53,592 bases of DNA from Ichthyophonus hoferi (GCA_002751075.1 NAOQ01000010.1:1-53592), one strand, 5' to 3'; positions 36,887 to 50,961 are shown, counted from the stretch's first letter. The notes: generated from the letters alone by a model not told the origin. Numbers and translations are program-made.

Positions 36887-39800
36887 ATGGAAATATCTAA
36901 GGATGGTTGCATTAAGAAGGCTTTGCATCAACTCTCTTTGCAGATATTATTAGCCCACAAGGCATCTGCCTTAGGAGAAAGGTAAGCAGAAGTCTACGTA
37001 CTTGCTCCAGTTCATATGAAAAAAGAAGAAGAGATCGAGAGGAGATTTAAAGAAAAAGTTGAGAGAAAGAGTTAAATGGGTGTGAAGTTAGTATAACTGA
37101 TACTGGTTATTTCAGGTATGTGGAAAGAGCTAAACAGTTACAGGAACACAACCTTGCCAACAATAGTAGGATACAAAATGTGAAAATCCGACTATACAAT
37201 GCACATCAGTGCATATGCCTGCAGGTCTCAGTGAGTTGCTTCTATTACTAGAATATCTCCGATATACGTTTTACTGGTAAATGATAGCATTAAAGGGTGA
37301 TTGAAACGAGTACGACAATGCAAGTTTATGATAGGCGATTGGCATTATTTAGTATTTGTTATCTCGGTTGGTGGATTTTTGTTACAAACACAGACATTTG
37401 AAGGAAAAAGAAATAGTAGTACAACAAAACCTTTGCAATCTTTATTCTCTTTATCGGTACACCAATTATAATTATATGCAAATTTGTAACAGTGGAAACG
37501 TATTCTCATAGATCTGCAAATATTTTCTCGCCAAGATTGTCAATGTATTCCGGTTGTTTTTCCTGGCTTCTTCATTAGGTTTCTGTAGCAATAAGTACAC
37601 ACTGGAAAAGATAAAACTTCAATGAAATTTTATTTTCTAACTAGTTCATATAGTTTAAGGTTCAAGCTATCTATCTGTTCTTTATCCGACACCTCAATTA
37701 TACACTGTTATTTCTAGTCTTAATTTACATAAAACATTCATTATTTCTGCGCATTTATGCGCGTATGCCATTGTTTCTTTAGTATTAGATTTACCTAATC
37801 CTTATATATATCTAATATTTAAAACTTTTATGGTTTCTAGATTTTCTATTAACTTGACCTCTGCCAGTTGCCAACTTAACCGTCTATGTTTTTTTTTTTT
37901 TTTTTTTGTGTATTTACTTTACTAATNNNNNNNNNNNNNNNNNNNNNNNNNNNNNNNNNNNNNNNNNNNNNNNNNNNNNNNNNNNNNNNNNNNNNNNNNN
38001 NNNNNNNNNNNNNNNNNNNNNNNNNNNNNNNNNNNNNNNNNNNNNNNNNNNNNNNNNNNNNNNNNNNNNNNNNNNNNNNNNNNNNNNNNNNNNNNNNNNN
38101 NNNNNNNNNNNNNNNNNNNNNNNNNNNNNNNNNNNNNNNNNNNNNNNNNNNNNNNNNNNNNNNNNNNNNNNNNNNNNNNNNNNNNNNNNNNNNNNNNNNN
38201 NNNNNNNNNNNNNNNNNNNNNNNNNNNNNNNNNNNNNNNNNNNNNNNNNNNNNNNNNNNNNNNNNNNNNNNNNNNNNNNNNNNNNNNNNNNNNNNNNNNN
38301 NNNNNNNNNNNNNNNNNNNNNNNNNNNNNNNNNNNNNNNNNNNNNNNNNNNNNNNNNNNNNNNNNNNNNNNNNNNNNNNNNNNNCCAGTTGCCAACTTAA
38401 CCGTCTATGTTTTTTTTTTTTTTTTTTTGTTGATATTTTCTAATATGCACATCAAAGTATTTGATTAATCTATACAATCCCATGGTTAACGATATTGTGG
38501 TAACTCTAGCTTCTGGATGAATTGAACAACCAGCTGGTGACACGATCTTGTCTCTTGGAGGAAATATATCAGGTGAGTAGGGACATATACCTATTATTAT
38601 ATGTACTTGTATATATATATTGAATTAATTTTAATATTAAAATACAAATATCAAAGCATATGTTTTATGTAAGCACAATGCTACGTAATAACTTGTACAC
38701 TGGTATGGCATTAATAATTCAAATCTCTGTGCAGCACTTATTTGTAAGGGTAACCATGATACTTATTACATAATAAATAAATGGGGACTCACTCAATTAT
38801 TTTATTACAATAATACACTCTATATTATTTGCATGCTGGGGGAGAGGAGGTGGGAAGCATAAACTGCTTTCATAATCAAAACAATCATTATTGTTAGATC
38901 TACATGTGTCATAGTTTCATAGTCATCTACATGTATATACTCATACATGGATACATATATACATGATATCGACCTTAAAGTAAGTATAGATGAATCATAA
39001 TCTACGAAAGGAACCGAAAATAATAAATACAATCACAGCCGTGTTCTAACAGCCACTAATGGCTCTCTATACAGACTTCATTACAGGATCATAGGACTGT
39101 CCAGTATAATATACGAGGGATATTAAAGAAGATGGAACTAGTGAACTTGGAACCAGAATTAATTAGTGATAATCTGGATGAAATGGATGTATGTAGCCCC
39201 ATTCTAGTTATGTACATATACATATAGATAGGCATATATATAAATATAGGTATACATATACATGCAATTGTATACATAAACACATTGATATATAGTCACA
39301 CCTTACAAAAATCCATCATTTATAATACTCTCTCTCTACTCCCTTTTTTCTGAGTGAGCATTGTCTGTCATCCTATTTCTTATTTATGTTATTTCTTTCC
39401 CATTTCGTATTGTCCATTTGTCTTTCTTTATAAGTCCATCTTATCGTTTCTTTTTAATATATTTTTGGGTGAATAAATTTTTGTTATAATATGCACAAAT
39501 ATTGCCATGCAATAAATTTACATTTCATTGTAAAACTCTTTCACATTCATATATACTAGGACAAAAATGACTATATTAAAACATTATATGACTTTGTGGA
39601 TGAGGAATCTTTGTTCGAACTGGATAAAAGAGCGACAGTGTGTCTGACAGCAATAGAGGTATGGTAGTGAAGATTGACTTATAGATTCACTAGTTGTGCC
39701 TATATATGAATATGTTCTATGGTGTAAGACCTACACATTGTATGGAGAGCATTGTATGATTATGTTATCTGCATGATTATTGCAGGCCTACCTTGTAAAT

Positions 39801-42800
39801 ATAGTAGTCATTTATTCTCCATAATACATGATAGTTTAAGATGGTATAGAATGAGTGGGTAACAGAACAAGAACAAACTCAATCAATACCAAGATAAAGA
39901 GGTGTGTCGTTAACCTTACCTTTACCTTTCCATATATAAATCCACTTTTCATATATGTTTTTATATTATAATAAGCAATAAACTGAGCAGCGGAGAAGAG
40001 AGCAAGAGTTAGACTGATTTTAATTGCACTTTCATTTCTATGCATAGTACATAGTCTATTTGTATTGTCATTACAATTGGATTAACAGGAAATCTTTTGA
40101 CTTGAAGAGATCCTATAGGAGAGCAATGGAGATTGTTGTGCTGCTCAAAGACAAAGCCGACATTCTGGTAATTATTCTTTTTGGTATACAGTAGTTAGAT
40201 GTTCTTCGTTTGTTGTTTATGTGGATATACGCACATATATCTTATATATCTATATGCTCTGCTATATATTACATACAATACTATTGTTTTACTGTATGAT
40301 CTAACCATATATATATATATAACAGAAAACGTCCAGGTACATTGGTAGATAGAGGTGTAAAAGAGTAGACCTTGTATTGTCATGATGGATAGTGTTTTAA
40401 TCACCAATAGTTTAGATAGTAAGGTATTATAATTGATTGTTTTGGGTAAGATGTGGAGTAAGAAAAGATATACACTTAGTTTGTATATGGATATAATATA
40501 TTGTATGAATAAAGGGAAATAAAATAGGAAGACGTAGTCCAACAATGGTGTACTTGCCGATTTTGACCTGTGTATTATTTATCATTATCTTACTCATGTT
40601 CAGGGTGGTATCCGACCATTGCAAGCAGAAGACACAGCATTAACTCTTTGTAGTCTTTTCAGTACCATTACAGATTCAAGAGTCCCCACTTGGTCTAGGA
40701 CAGAACTTTTATATACTTTGTAAATAGAGCCTTTCATATATAGAATATTTTAAAACCCAACATTAATTAATTAGATAACTATAGCTGTAGTTACTTTGCC
40801 TATGTTGTATATGTGACTATATTTGACAGTAATTATTATAGCGTTAACTAGTTAATATTTAAAACCAGAAACCTCTTTGGATAGAGTTTGATGGACAGGC
40901 TATTCCGCTGGATCTAGAGGGTACAAGGTATAATGATATTCTAATATGTGGTTATATGTATGCATATATGTATATATGTATATATCAAAGACCCAGCTTT
41001 GATAAAGCTTTAAAAATGAAAACATAATTTGATCATCTATAAATTAAATATATTTTATATTATAATAGATTATAAATTATTATAGAGTAAAAACATCAAT
41101 AATATACTCTAGTATATATATATATATATATATGTTGCTTTATTATTACAACTTTTTTTTTCTTTTTTCTATACATTATTCTTATATTGTCTTAAATCTT
41201 GAGTATTGTATACGACAATTGTTAATCTATGCCCAATAGTATTTATATACGTTAGGTTAATGGTGATAATTATATATAACGACTAAGACAATGTACTAGA
41301 AATGTATGTCATGTGTGAAAACAGACAAGGTAAAAGATATTTTAGTGGTATAGGTACCAGAGCCAAATGTAGATATATACATTCCTATATTCCTCCTGCT
41401 TTATTAATGATTGATTAATTCTATAGATAGTCCAGACGAACTATTTTCTAATCTATACGAAGCCTGTATCAGTTTTCCATATTGGTACTAATTACTAATT
41501 ACGAATGGCCAATTATTTGCACAGTTATCAATAGATGTGCATTACAGTTCTAGGCTGTACTAAATGGAGCATATTGTATATAGTTCAGTGGATTTTTAAA
41601 GTTAACATGTAGGAAAATGATATTATATTAACTCGATTCCAATCCTGTATATATACGTATTTGTACCTGTGTCTGTATCTAATTGGGTATGCATGCACTG
41701 TGTATGTATGAACATGTTGTTTTTGTATTATACATTATACATAGGGATAGCGAATGCTATGACAAGCAGGAAAGGTTGATCCATGATATGGAAGTGAACC
41801 TCAACTCTATAAGAGGTCACCGTGATAATCTTACTTGCATTTATAGGTAGATCTGTCCTTCCCTCTCCTCGTCAGTTACCAGTACCATTATAATGATTCA
41901 TACTACAATACTACACCGGTGCTTATACAGTGCCTGTCAATACATTGGCGATATATGAGACGTATATATGTATATAGTTCATAGTGATTGAAAAAAAATA
42001 CATTTTTATAGAGACCCTGTCAGTTTTGTTTTAACTGATTAAAAACGTCAAGCCATTGAGGGTTATCTGTCAATACAGCTTTATTTATCCGTTGAGTTAC
42101 TTAAACTACTGCATAAATCACTCTACCTTACAGTGTGTAGTCTACCTGTGCACTACACAAACAATATTTCCGAACATGTAACATATATATAATCATTATA
42201 TCTATAAGGTCTGTAGGACCTATATTTATATTGTTAGTAATACATAATGTATGCGTACGTACATGTACTATGCTGGTTTGTGTAGGATTTGTGTCTTAGT
42301 AAATGAATATTACTCTAGTATAACAATATACTAACATAAGTAGATATGTATGCTGCAATCATATATCTTTCCAGTCACTATTGCCAATTTAAAAGAGGGA
42401 AATGGATTTGGAAAGTTTACAAAAGTGGCATTCCCCGGAACAGGAAATTTGTTACAAGATTAGAATTAATATATAAGTCCATCAGTCATGCACTATATAT
42501 CTATATACATACCTTCTACGTGGCCAGGTAAGGTTATTAACCTCCATTTATTGGACAAACCAACAGACCATACGAACATGATTGGCACTCATTTCCACTC
42601 GATTCATTTGATAAAAATGGTGAGATTCTAATCCTATACCTTATCCTTTGGAGGTCTAATACCTATAAAAACATGTTTACCTAGCCCATAATTATGAGCT
42701 TGTCGTTTAATGTGTCACAGCAGTAGGTTTACCTCTCCCACTCTATATTAGTTTTCCTATCCCTTTGCCTTTGATCTTCAATATATACATATCTCCTTAG

Positions 42801-45800
42801 TATACTTTCATTACCGGCTACTTTTCACTCTCTTTTCTCTCTAGTGTATCTATAGTATATGCATACATACACATCTACGTCTGTCCATCAATATTTCCAC
42901 CTCTATCATATCCAACGTTATCTATATATATACTATTTATCAATGTCTTAAATAGTCAATGACATAGCCATTACCTGTATATTGTATACCATTAAGGGTC
43001 GACACATAGAGGCTAAGGCTATGATTGACCAACTAGGGAAAGAGGGTTTCTTAAAGGGAATCACGTGTATTGAATACATGAACAATTTATTATAAGTTAT
43101 TATAAGCAGTATGGGGTGTAATTAGAATACATAATAATTAATAACATGTCACATACATGTAAAGGCTTTCTAACAAAGACACAAGAGATAAGAAGTTGGT
43201 TGCACGTCCTGTACTCCCAGCTAAATACCATGCTCCACAATAGGTATGATGGTCATAACCACGATAATTTTATGGTTTAAGTGACTTGTTATGCAACAAG
43301 TTTTGGTGTTATTTAGGCATGTCGTAGATGGGTAGTGCGGTAGTATAATAGGCCAGTAATATGCTAATATAATAGGATAATAGGAAACTAATATAATGGT
43401 ATAATAGAATAATAGAATAATAGAATAATAATACAGCAGGATAATAGTATAATGGGCTAGTGGGATAATATTATTCCAGTATGCAAATCTGCAAATATTA
43501 TAAAGTGGTAATGTCGTAACAGTATAGATAGTGTTTAATTAGAAGTACTAACTAATGTCAGTCATACAGTGAGGCATTAAGAAAAACAAATCTTGACACA
43601 TGCTCAATCTACTCTACTGCTACTAACATCTTAAATGGTAATTCCGGTTTTGTATGGATTAATACTATATAGTTTTATGTTATACTGATAAATATTAATA
43701 TAACCTTACATATTACCTATATCACTTTAATATTAAGATTAAAATATTTAATTATGTAAAGGTTAAAAGGTATACTACATACAAAAGTTAATGTGCTATG
43801 TATAAATATGTCATCTACTTATGCGTTATATGGTGAGGGTATTAAATAGCTTTTAAATAGCCCGTCAAGGGGAGGCAAAATCACAGGTTGAAGGTGTGCA
43901 AATTAAGTTTGTGTGACGTGTTACATTAGATGATGACATATCATCAATATGTTATTCCTATTGAACAATGATTGGTTATAATTTATTTTAGTTTTATACT
44001 TTGTCCTTATAGAGATAAAGGAGGGTAGGTGGATTATATTGGGTATATGCATATCTTGGACACACTCGAACATAAAAGAATGCGGTAAGAAAGATATACT
44101 AGCAGTGCTATAACCAACAGGTGTAATTGATGATTTTTTTCGGCCACATCTAACCATTGGTTATAACACCCTCTGATATTCATATAAATGGAAACAAAGG
44201 TAGACATAGATAAGCGTAAATGAATTTATCATTAACCCACTGTTATTGGTTGAGGTTTTTGATTGTTTGTGTACATGGCCTACAATATGTATGACTCTCA
44301 CTAGCAGCAATAGATGACATAGCAAATAATATATCTGCCTATTTAAAAGGGATGCAAGTCTACCGTAATATTGTCAACTCTTTGAGATTGTTGCTTTGTT
44401 TTACTAGGATGCCCGACTACATGTCATTTGACATAAGTGTGTCTCTATTATTAAATAAATGCTCATATATTCAGAATTAAAAGTTATTGCATTGACACTG
44501 GAAGAAACATTGCATGAATGGACTACCCTGGAGGTGAGTGATTGCGGAATGGCAGTGTTGAGATGCATGTAGTGCAGGTGGTAGTTCAATATCTATGTTT
44601 TGATATGTGGTAGTTAGAGATATAGGTATTAATATATAGTTGGGACAGCTGCAGAAGGAGAGAAAGAGAAAGAGAAAAATGTAGAGTCGAGTTTTCCATA
44701 ATAAGCAAGGGCACTCCATTTAGGATCTATTGTGAGAAACATTAAGTGGATATTGTTTTGGTTATTAATAGATATGCAAGTAGTAATGAAGGAACAATGT
44801 TGTAATAAGTGTGATGTGGTGTCCTGTGATATAACAGATATAACAAGACTGGAGGTAAAGTGTTAGATGTGTTATTGGAGTACTAAGAGAGAAAAGGGAA
44901 GAGAAGAAAAGAGAAAGCTCGTGACATGTACCTAATTGTAAGTCGTGATTATATGCCATTTAATCATTCCATTGGGTCCAGATCACGTTCACAGAATCCG
45001 GTAATACACTAACTGGTATTCTCTCGGAGTATGAACGACTGACTGATTGGTACAGCCGATAATCTTTGATTGTTATCATCATAACCATGATTCTTCTACA
45101 TTGTTTATTAACTTTTATTTTACTTATTCGTCTTTTTGCAGTTATAAAATACTACTGTATTTTCTTTTATTTCCTTTTTCTTGTTCTCTATTATTTTATT
45201 TTTTCTTAATCCTTGAAATGAATTAAATAGCGAGGGAAAAGTATATTGTCTTGGATAATCTTTACAAGCGAACACACATATATACTTCTTATGTAAACCA
45301 TCTACTACACCCAGGTACCAGAGGTTCTATACTGCATATCCTGAACTACTACAGGAGATAATGCGAAGAAACCAAGCTATAAAGGTGATGTATGTGGACT
45401 ACACTTCCTATTGTGCTAGTTATTGTGTGTGGAAGAACACAGTAAAACATGACTTTGAAAATAGTTATTAGTAAATATAGGACCTGATATTAAGTCAAAT
45501 AGAAAGTTATAATGCTAGTACATGTTGGTTATTGTATGTTTTATCTCAATACAAATAGAACCAAATGAAAACATATACAAACAAGCTTTTGGATTGCATT
45601 TTAAAGAGGGATACAGTATATTACATTACAACTAATAGTTTGTGATTCACTTACGCTATATCATGTCACAATATAGATAAGATCCAGTAAATAGTTGGTG
45701 TCACATGATAAAGATAGTCTAATCCAATTATATCCTCACCGTAGAGGGTACAAGAGCTAAGAAAGGAGTATCAAGAAAGATTGGATGCAGTATGGATAGG

Positions 45801-45850
45801 TACTTTGTGTCGCTATAACATTATGCAACACAGAGAAAGATAGAACTGTG

Positions 45851-45882
<32 letters not shown>

Positions 45883-47954
45883 TTGTGTGTGTAAATGGGC
45901 ATTCAAATAGGGGCTTGGGGCTATAAAGAAACGATGGAGGTTTTATTGTTTATAAAATTGAGTTTAATAGCTGGTATGATACCAATGCAATGTTAGTAAA
46001 GGTATGTGAATGTTTAATCCGAGAGGAAAGAGAAAGATAAATACGAAGAGACAAAACAGGGGAAAGAAAGAAAATGAGAAAGACTTAGAGAGCATTGATG
46101 ATGAGACATCATGATTCGATAATTAGCATAAGACACATACAAGATTTAATCCATAAACTAAGAACTATACATAATTTTGGTTAATTATTTTTAATTTGTG
46201 TTAGAAATGGCCAATGCCTAAAATGTAATCTGCTAGAAATGTAATCTGCTAACTCTGCTAACACTAATATTGCTCATATATGCTTATACATATGTTTATC
46301 ATATGGCTTGTATCTTATCAACATAATTCCTGATCATTGCTCAGAAATTCACTACTCTGCTCGCTTTCATGTGTTCTTTATATTTATCAGCTAAAAGCAA
46401 CAAGTTATTTGCTAAATATACTAGGTTTGTCATTTTATATTTAGTGTTATCGTTAGATCTTGAGATTATATTGTCTTTATTGAGCCAATAAGGTTTGCCA
46501 TTAATAGGAGCTAAACGAAACACTAGTTTTTTGGTCAAAAATAGTTTCAGATCAGTTAAGACTTTTTAAAGCCTCTTATTAATTAGGCTGCAGTGGAGAT
46601 ATTTGATCGGAAGAAATTTATTGTTGATTTGTAACTATTCCTCATTTATTCACGTGACTGATATATTATACTCGGGTGGTTTATGATTTAGATGAAACCC
46701 ATCGGCGAGACGTGTTCCATCAATCCTTTGGCATCTATCTACCTGAGCAGCTTTGTCCTGCTATAAAAGTAGATATTGAATGTTATTGGTGTTACAATTT
46801 TATTTAGATTTGGGGTTTTTGATTGTATTCTCTGAGTCATCTTAAATATTCACATGGACTTTAGCTCATAAGACTTGGCGATTATAGCCTGGATGCTACT
46901 AATTTAATATATATATCTTACTAGAATGTATTTCATTGCATTAAAATATGAATGGACTATTGTATGATATTAGTAAATCTACCAATAGTACATCGTTCTC
47001 TACTTATTTCACAATGCTAACTACTATCTGACCTTAACTGCCTATAGGAATTAGCACCACAGTTAAAGATTGTTTCAACTTTTATTGGTGCTGATCTACC
47101 CGAGTTAAAAGGACAGCTACCAAGAAAAGAACAGGTTATTTACAGCATTCCTTATATCCCTCTCCCACGTCCTTTCATCACCTTATGTATACATTATCTG
47201 CCTTTTCATTACTTCGTACATGTATTTACATTTATATTTAACACCTGGTTCTCTTTCATTCTTCAATCTTCTTTCTTTCTACCATCTCATAATCCTCTCT
47301 CTATTCGTACTGTCATCGTTCACATACAGATGCAATTAACAGGGTCCTTTCTACTTCTATACCTACCATTGATTCAATCTTTTTATTAAATTAATTTGTT
47401 TTTCTCGCGTTATTTAAACACGCTTGCCTTTTTACCATAGCTATTTCTCTTTATGCAATCATTTTTTGTCTTCATTAAAGAGTACTAATTATGTTACTTC
47501 GTAACGTTTATACTATCTTGTTATCAGGCATTATATGTATATATTAGTTTCATTTATTAATGGCTAGGTGAATTTATCAGCGACACTGAAGATATGTCCT
47601 AGAATATTATTGACATTACTGTTGTAGTGGCCACAACAACAACTACCGCAACAAGCATCACAACTGTTACAACATCAGTTAGTACACGAATCTTCTCGTT
47701 CCAAAGAGCCCATCTCTTCCTCTGGTTCTACGGCACTTCCAGTCTATACGGAGAATGACCTTCCTAATATTGAGGGTCTAGTCTTGACCCCTTGCCCCGA
47801 TGTCATCACTAGTACTACTAAAGCCATTCATAGCAACAGTGACAAAGATAAAGAGGATAGTAAGGATAATTCCGATAGATTCATAGGCTCGGTAGAACAT
47901 AGGACACCATGGAAATATTTTAATGTTGTTGCAGATAATAAAACAATTATATAA
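36887..47954 (+). CDS. ATG17: Atg17-like (FIP200 N-terminal-type) autophagy scaffold, exon model partial
   Basis: Well-supported exons: 36887-36981, 37116-37224, 38510-38572, 39087-39188, 39560-39658, 43165-43243, 43570-43637, 44475-44533, 44982-45049, 45315-45384, 45745-45799, 46692-46768, 47048-47134 and 47628-47954. Probable exons with unresolved junctions: about 40089-40167, 40604-40719, 40869-40927, 41745-41846, 42375-42527 and 42956-43045. The product is mostly helical and coiled coil. Two blocks point to Atg17: KTLYDFVDEESLFEL (Atg17 pattern TLFDFIDE..V..L) and DETHRRDVFHQSFGIYLPEQL followed by CPAI (pattern RR..F....G.YLP.DL.PG). The tail is Gln-, Ser- and Asp-rich and ends in TPWKYFNVV and a short hydrophobic end. 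Atg17 and the FIP200 N-terminus form the scaffold of the Atg1/ULK1 autophagy initiation complex. No long FIP200 coiled coil or C-terminal claw was seen. The assignment rests on motifs only. Confidence 0.7.
37863..37926. repeat. Left flank duplicate at assembly gap 2
   Basis: CCAGTTGCCAACTTAACCGT, then CTATG and a long T run, sits just left of the gap. The same sequence starts immediately right of the gap. Confidence 0.85.
37927..38384. other. Assembly gap 2 (N run) in intron 2 of the Atg17-like gene
   Basis: The N run is flanked by an identical sequence on both sides (about 27 bases plus poly-T). The exons on either side join in phase 0. Confidence 0.95.
43360..43470. repeat. Degenerate tandem repeat of ATAATAG-type units
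   Basis: Repeated units such as AATAGAATAATAGAATAATAG run through an intron of the Atg17-like gene, decaying at both ends. Confidence 0.6.
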
Positions 47955-48129
47955 TTTTTTTAAAACAAGTTATAATTATAGAAATTCAAATAGGAACAGC
48001 AAGTTTGATAAACTTAAAAGCTACAACTTCCACATGATAATTAACGTTACACACAGCACAATAGTCGTATGTAGCTTCTGTCAACTATAGCCACATATAC
48101 AACATAAGTAAAATAGCTATAGCTATAGC

Positions 48130-48475
48130 TATCTGTTGGGAGTAGTAGAGACACGGGCGTTCCTGTGACCTGTATTCGTTTATAAGAGGGGTTTTAACAT
48201 GCCCCCATGCGTACACAGTGGACAGATATGCTAAGGCATATTTTTAATTATTAACAAGTTTGCAGGGCTTACCTTAAGCGGGAATTCCTAAGCAATATCT
48301 AAACATACTAAACCACAACTTGTGATCTGAAATGGCTTATTATATAGTTGCAGGATCTCCACCATTGGCTGGTTCAATTCTGATAGATCATCTTGGATTG
48401 CCGTTTAACACCAATAGATTGCATGAACTATTTTCCGGGGTTACATATGTAATAATAACTGCAAATAATATTAAA
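48130..48475 (-). repeat. Dispersed repeat family, copy D (inverted)
   Basis: Read on the minus strand it starts TTAATATTATTTGCAGTTAT and contains GCAATCTATTGGTGTTAAAC, GGCAATCCAAGATGATC, AATTGAACCAGCCAATGG, GCAACTATATAATAAGCCAT, ATTGCTTAGGAATTCCCGC and AGGTCACAGGAACGCCCGTG. The order matches copy C over its whole length. Confidence 0.75.
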
Positions 48476-50092
48476 TACTTATAACTATTAAAAAAAATAC
48501 CCAAATTGAATTAAATATTCCTTTTTTAACACTATCTAATTAATTACTACTGGGCTATGAAATACTATATATATCAAATGCTATATTTAGAACCACATAT
48601 GCCACGGTTCTGTCTGAGCCACATTGGGGACTCCTGGTTCTGTGGTGATATTGTGTAAAGGCTATGCTGTTTTAATTATAAACTATGTGCTTCTAATAGT
48701 CGGCTGCCACCCTGAACATAAATGACATAATTTCAACACAGACTGAAATCGACATCTTTTACTATCCTGCTACAATCTGTTAGCATTATGACTCTTAAAG
48801 TTATCACTATGCCGCAGTTACAGTATAAAACTAATTTCTAAACTGGTGAGCATCAGGAATTACGGATAATTACCCCACCAACCGGATTGTCATGCAGGAG
48901 AAATTAAATAGAAACTATTTAGCATGAATGTGTTTTCATTGGTCTTCACTATATACCTATTGGATATTATAAGAGTATCTAATCATCTTACACCGTTTGG
49001 TTATTTTTATATATTCAATTGTTTTATTGGATAGCATACTAACCTTTAAAAGGATAATCTACATCTTATAAAACGACATGTAAATATAATCAATATCGAA
49101 TTGGTCACTCTATTTTCCAATCACATTTATACAAACTGAGTCCACCAATATATAGCGATTTAATTATGCATATGAATATCTAAAGATCTTTCATAAATAC
49201 CACGTCTTTATTCCAAATCAAAGATATATATATAACTTACCAATACTTTATATCTTACATATTTCTAAATAAATTAATAACAAAAGAATATATAAATAAT
49301 TATTCAAAACCCCTATGATGTACCATACTTATTGAGGTACTAAATAATTTTATATTAGATATTAAAAGTAAAAATATCATCATAACAACAAGATAGATGC
49401 ATAACTCTATCGTCTGTGGGGGTAAATGTAATATATAATTAAATATAATATATTTTTTTAAAATAATTATATATGGAATTATGTATTTAATAAAAAACAT
49501 CATATTGCATTAAAGGACAAAGAGAACCTCCACACTCCCAAATCATTTCTAAAATCTTGACCGAATGAGAGCATGGTGCGGTGCGCAAGTAACTAATCAT
49601 CTAACCATATGTAGTCCCATTTAGGGCTTGATTATTATTTAATTAGGTCCCAATATTGCAGCAGATATATCTATCGGCCTTTGTAAAATATTCTAAAAAT
49701 TAACTAATTGTTTTTAGTACTTAACAATTACGTTGCCTCCACAAGTTACGCACAAATTATCGCAATGCTATAGCCTATTCTAGATACAGATACTTAAAAA
49801 TATTTTATACTTATACTTATTTCGAATTTTTTAAAAGCTATGTACAAGCTTTTACTATATAATAAAAAGGTTTTAATATTTTATCTCATATTTATAAAAA
49901 TATTCCTATTAGTTTTGCCCCCCGGAATGATAACGTATGTTTGAATAGGGATAATTTTACACTAAAATTAAAAACCATTGGTTAGTTTAAAGATTAATTT
50001 ACAACAGATTAAATTTTAATGGTGCGGTCAAAGATATAAAAGTTAAGTGAAGCGCTTGTTTAACAAGCTTTTATTTAAAATTGTATTTAACG

Positions 50093-50281
50093 GTATATAT
50101 ATATATATTTATTTACACATATATACCTATATATTCACACACATATACGTATATGATATACACATATACACATATATACACATATATATACACACACACA
50201 CCTATATATTTATATATATATATAAAAATATACACATACACAGAGAGAGAGAGAGAGAGATATATATATATATATATATAT
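50093..50281. repeat. Composite TA/CA/GA microsatellite
   Basis: Alternating TA, CATA, CA, then (GA)n and (TA)n blocks. Open frames across it encode only Tyr-Ile or Thr-His repeats and are not genes. Confidence 0.85.
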
Positions 50282-50961
50282 ACTTTTGTTGGTGTACAAA
50301 AAAGGTACGTAGCTGAGAAATGTGTACGAGTTTTTTTTTAACGTCTTCTTGTTACGAATATCCTTTTTAGGTTTTTAATAAATAGAATTAAAGTTCATAT
50401 TAAAACTTCTTTTAAGCCAATCCATTTCCCTCTACGAATAACTTCCTTGTTTTTTGGCTGTTAATTGTGTTGTCTTTACAAGATATGCTATATGTTATTT
50501 TTTATTTTAATAGATATATATATAAGGGCTTGCCGTTTTTTTATATGTTTTTAATAACATCTCTGAGTAGATGGTCCCCCGTGTTACACATTTAGCAATA
50601 TAAAGTTTATTTTTATGGAGGAATATTTATATAATATCTGGTCGCACTTGGTATAATTTATGTAGAGACAAGTTAAGACTATAGTCTGCATTAGCCTTTA
50701 GCTTTCTATTTCTTTAATACTTTTTTATTATCCTGTGAATCATCTTTTCCTTTGTCCTGATTACAGGTATACAAAGACTTTAATATATGCATATTATCCT
50801 CACATAAACACAACCATGCCTTCCCTTACTATGTCTTACCTTTCTTTCCATATCTTTTCTACCCCTATCCAGCTTGCCCGTCTTACTGGACAGGGAGAAC
50901 AACACCTCTACCGCACAGTAAAAGGAAACGGGTGATGTGTGTCTTTCATCCAGTATAAAAC

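Larger units (their letters stand above)
47955..50961. other. Intergenic region between the Atg17-like and PH-domain genes
   Basis: No convincing exon is seen. It contains an AGCTAT tandem repeat (48116-48132), repeat copy D on the minus strand (48130-48475), CCAAT/ATTGG boxes between about 48930 and 49150, and a composite microsatellite (50093-50281). A segment at 50880-50937 (acceptor-like CCAG, then GTGATG) may be 5' UTR of the next gene. Confidence 0.4.

Noticed and set aside
37886-38443. Open frames through gap 2
   Set aside because: They consist of N bases and poly-Phe from a T run.
44772-44855. Open segment MQVVMKEQCCNKCDVVSC... with splice-like ends in the Atg17-like gene
   Set aside because: Its phase (1 to 0) does not fit the flanking exons, which join directly in phase 0.
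50047-50341. Open frames of 86-89 codons
   Set aside because: They are translations of the composite microsatellite (Tyr-Ile-Thr-His repeats).
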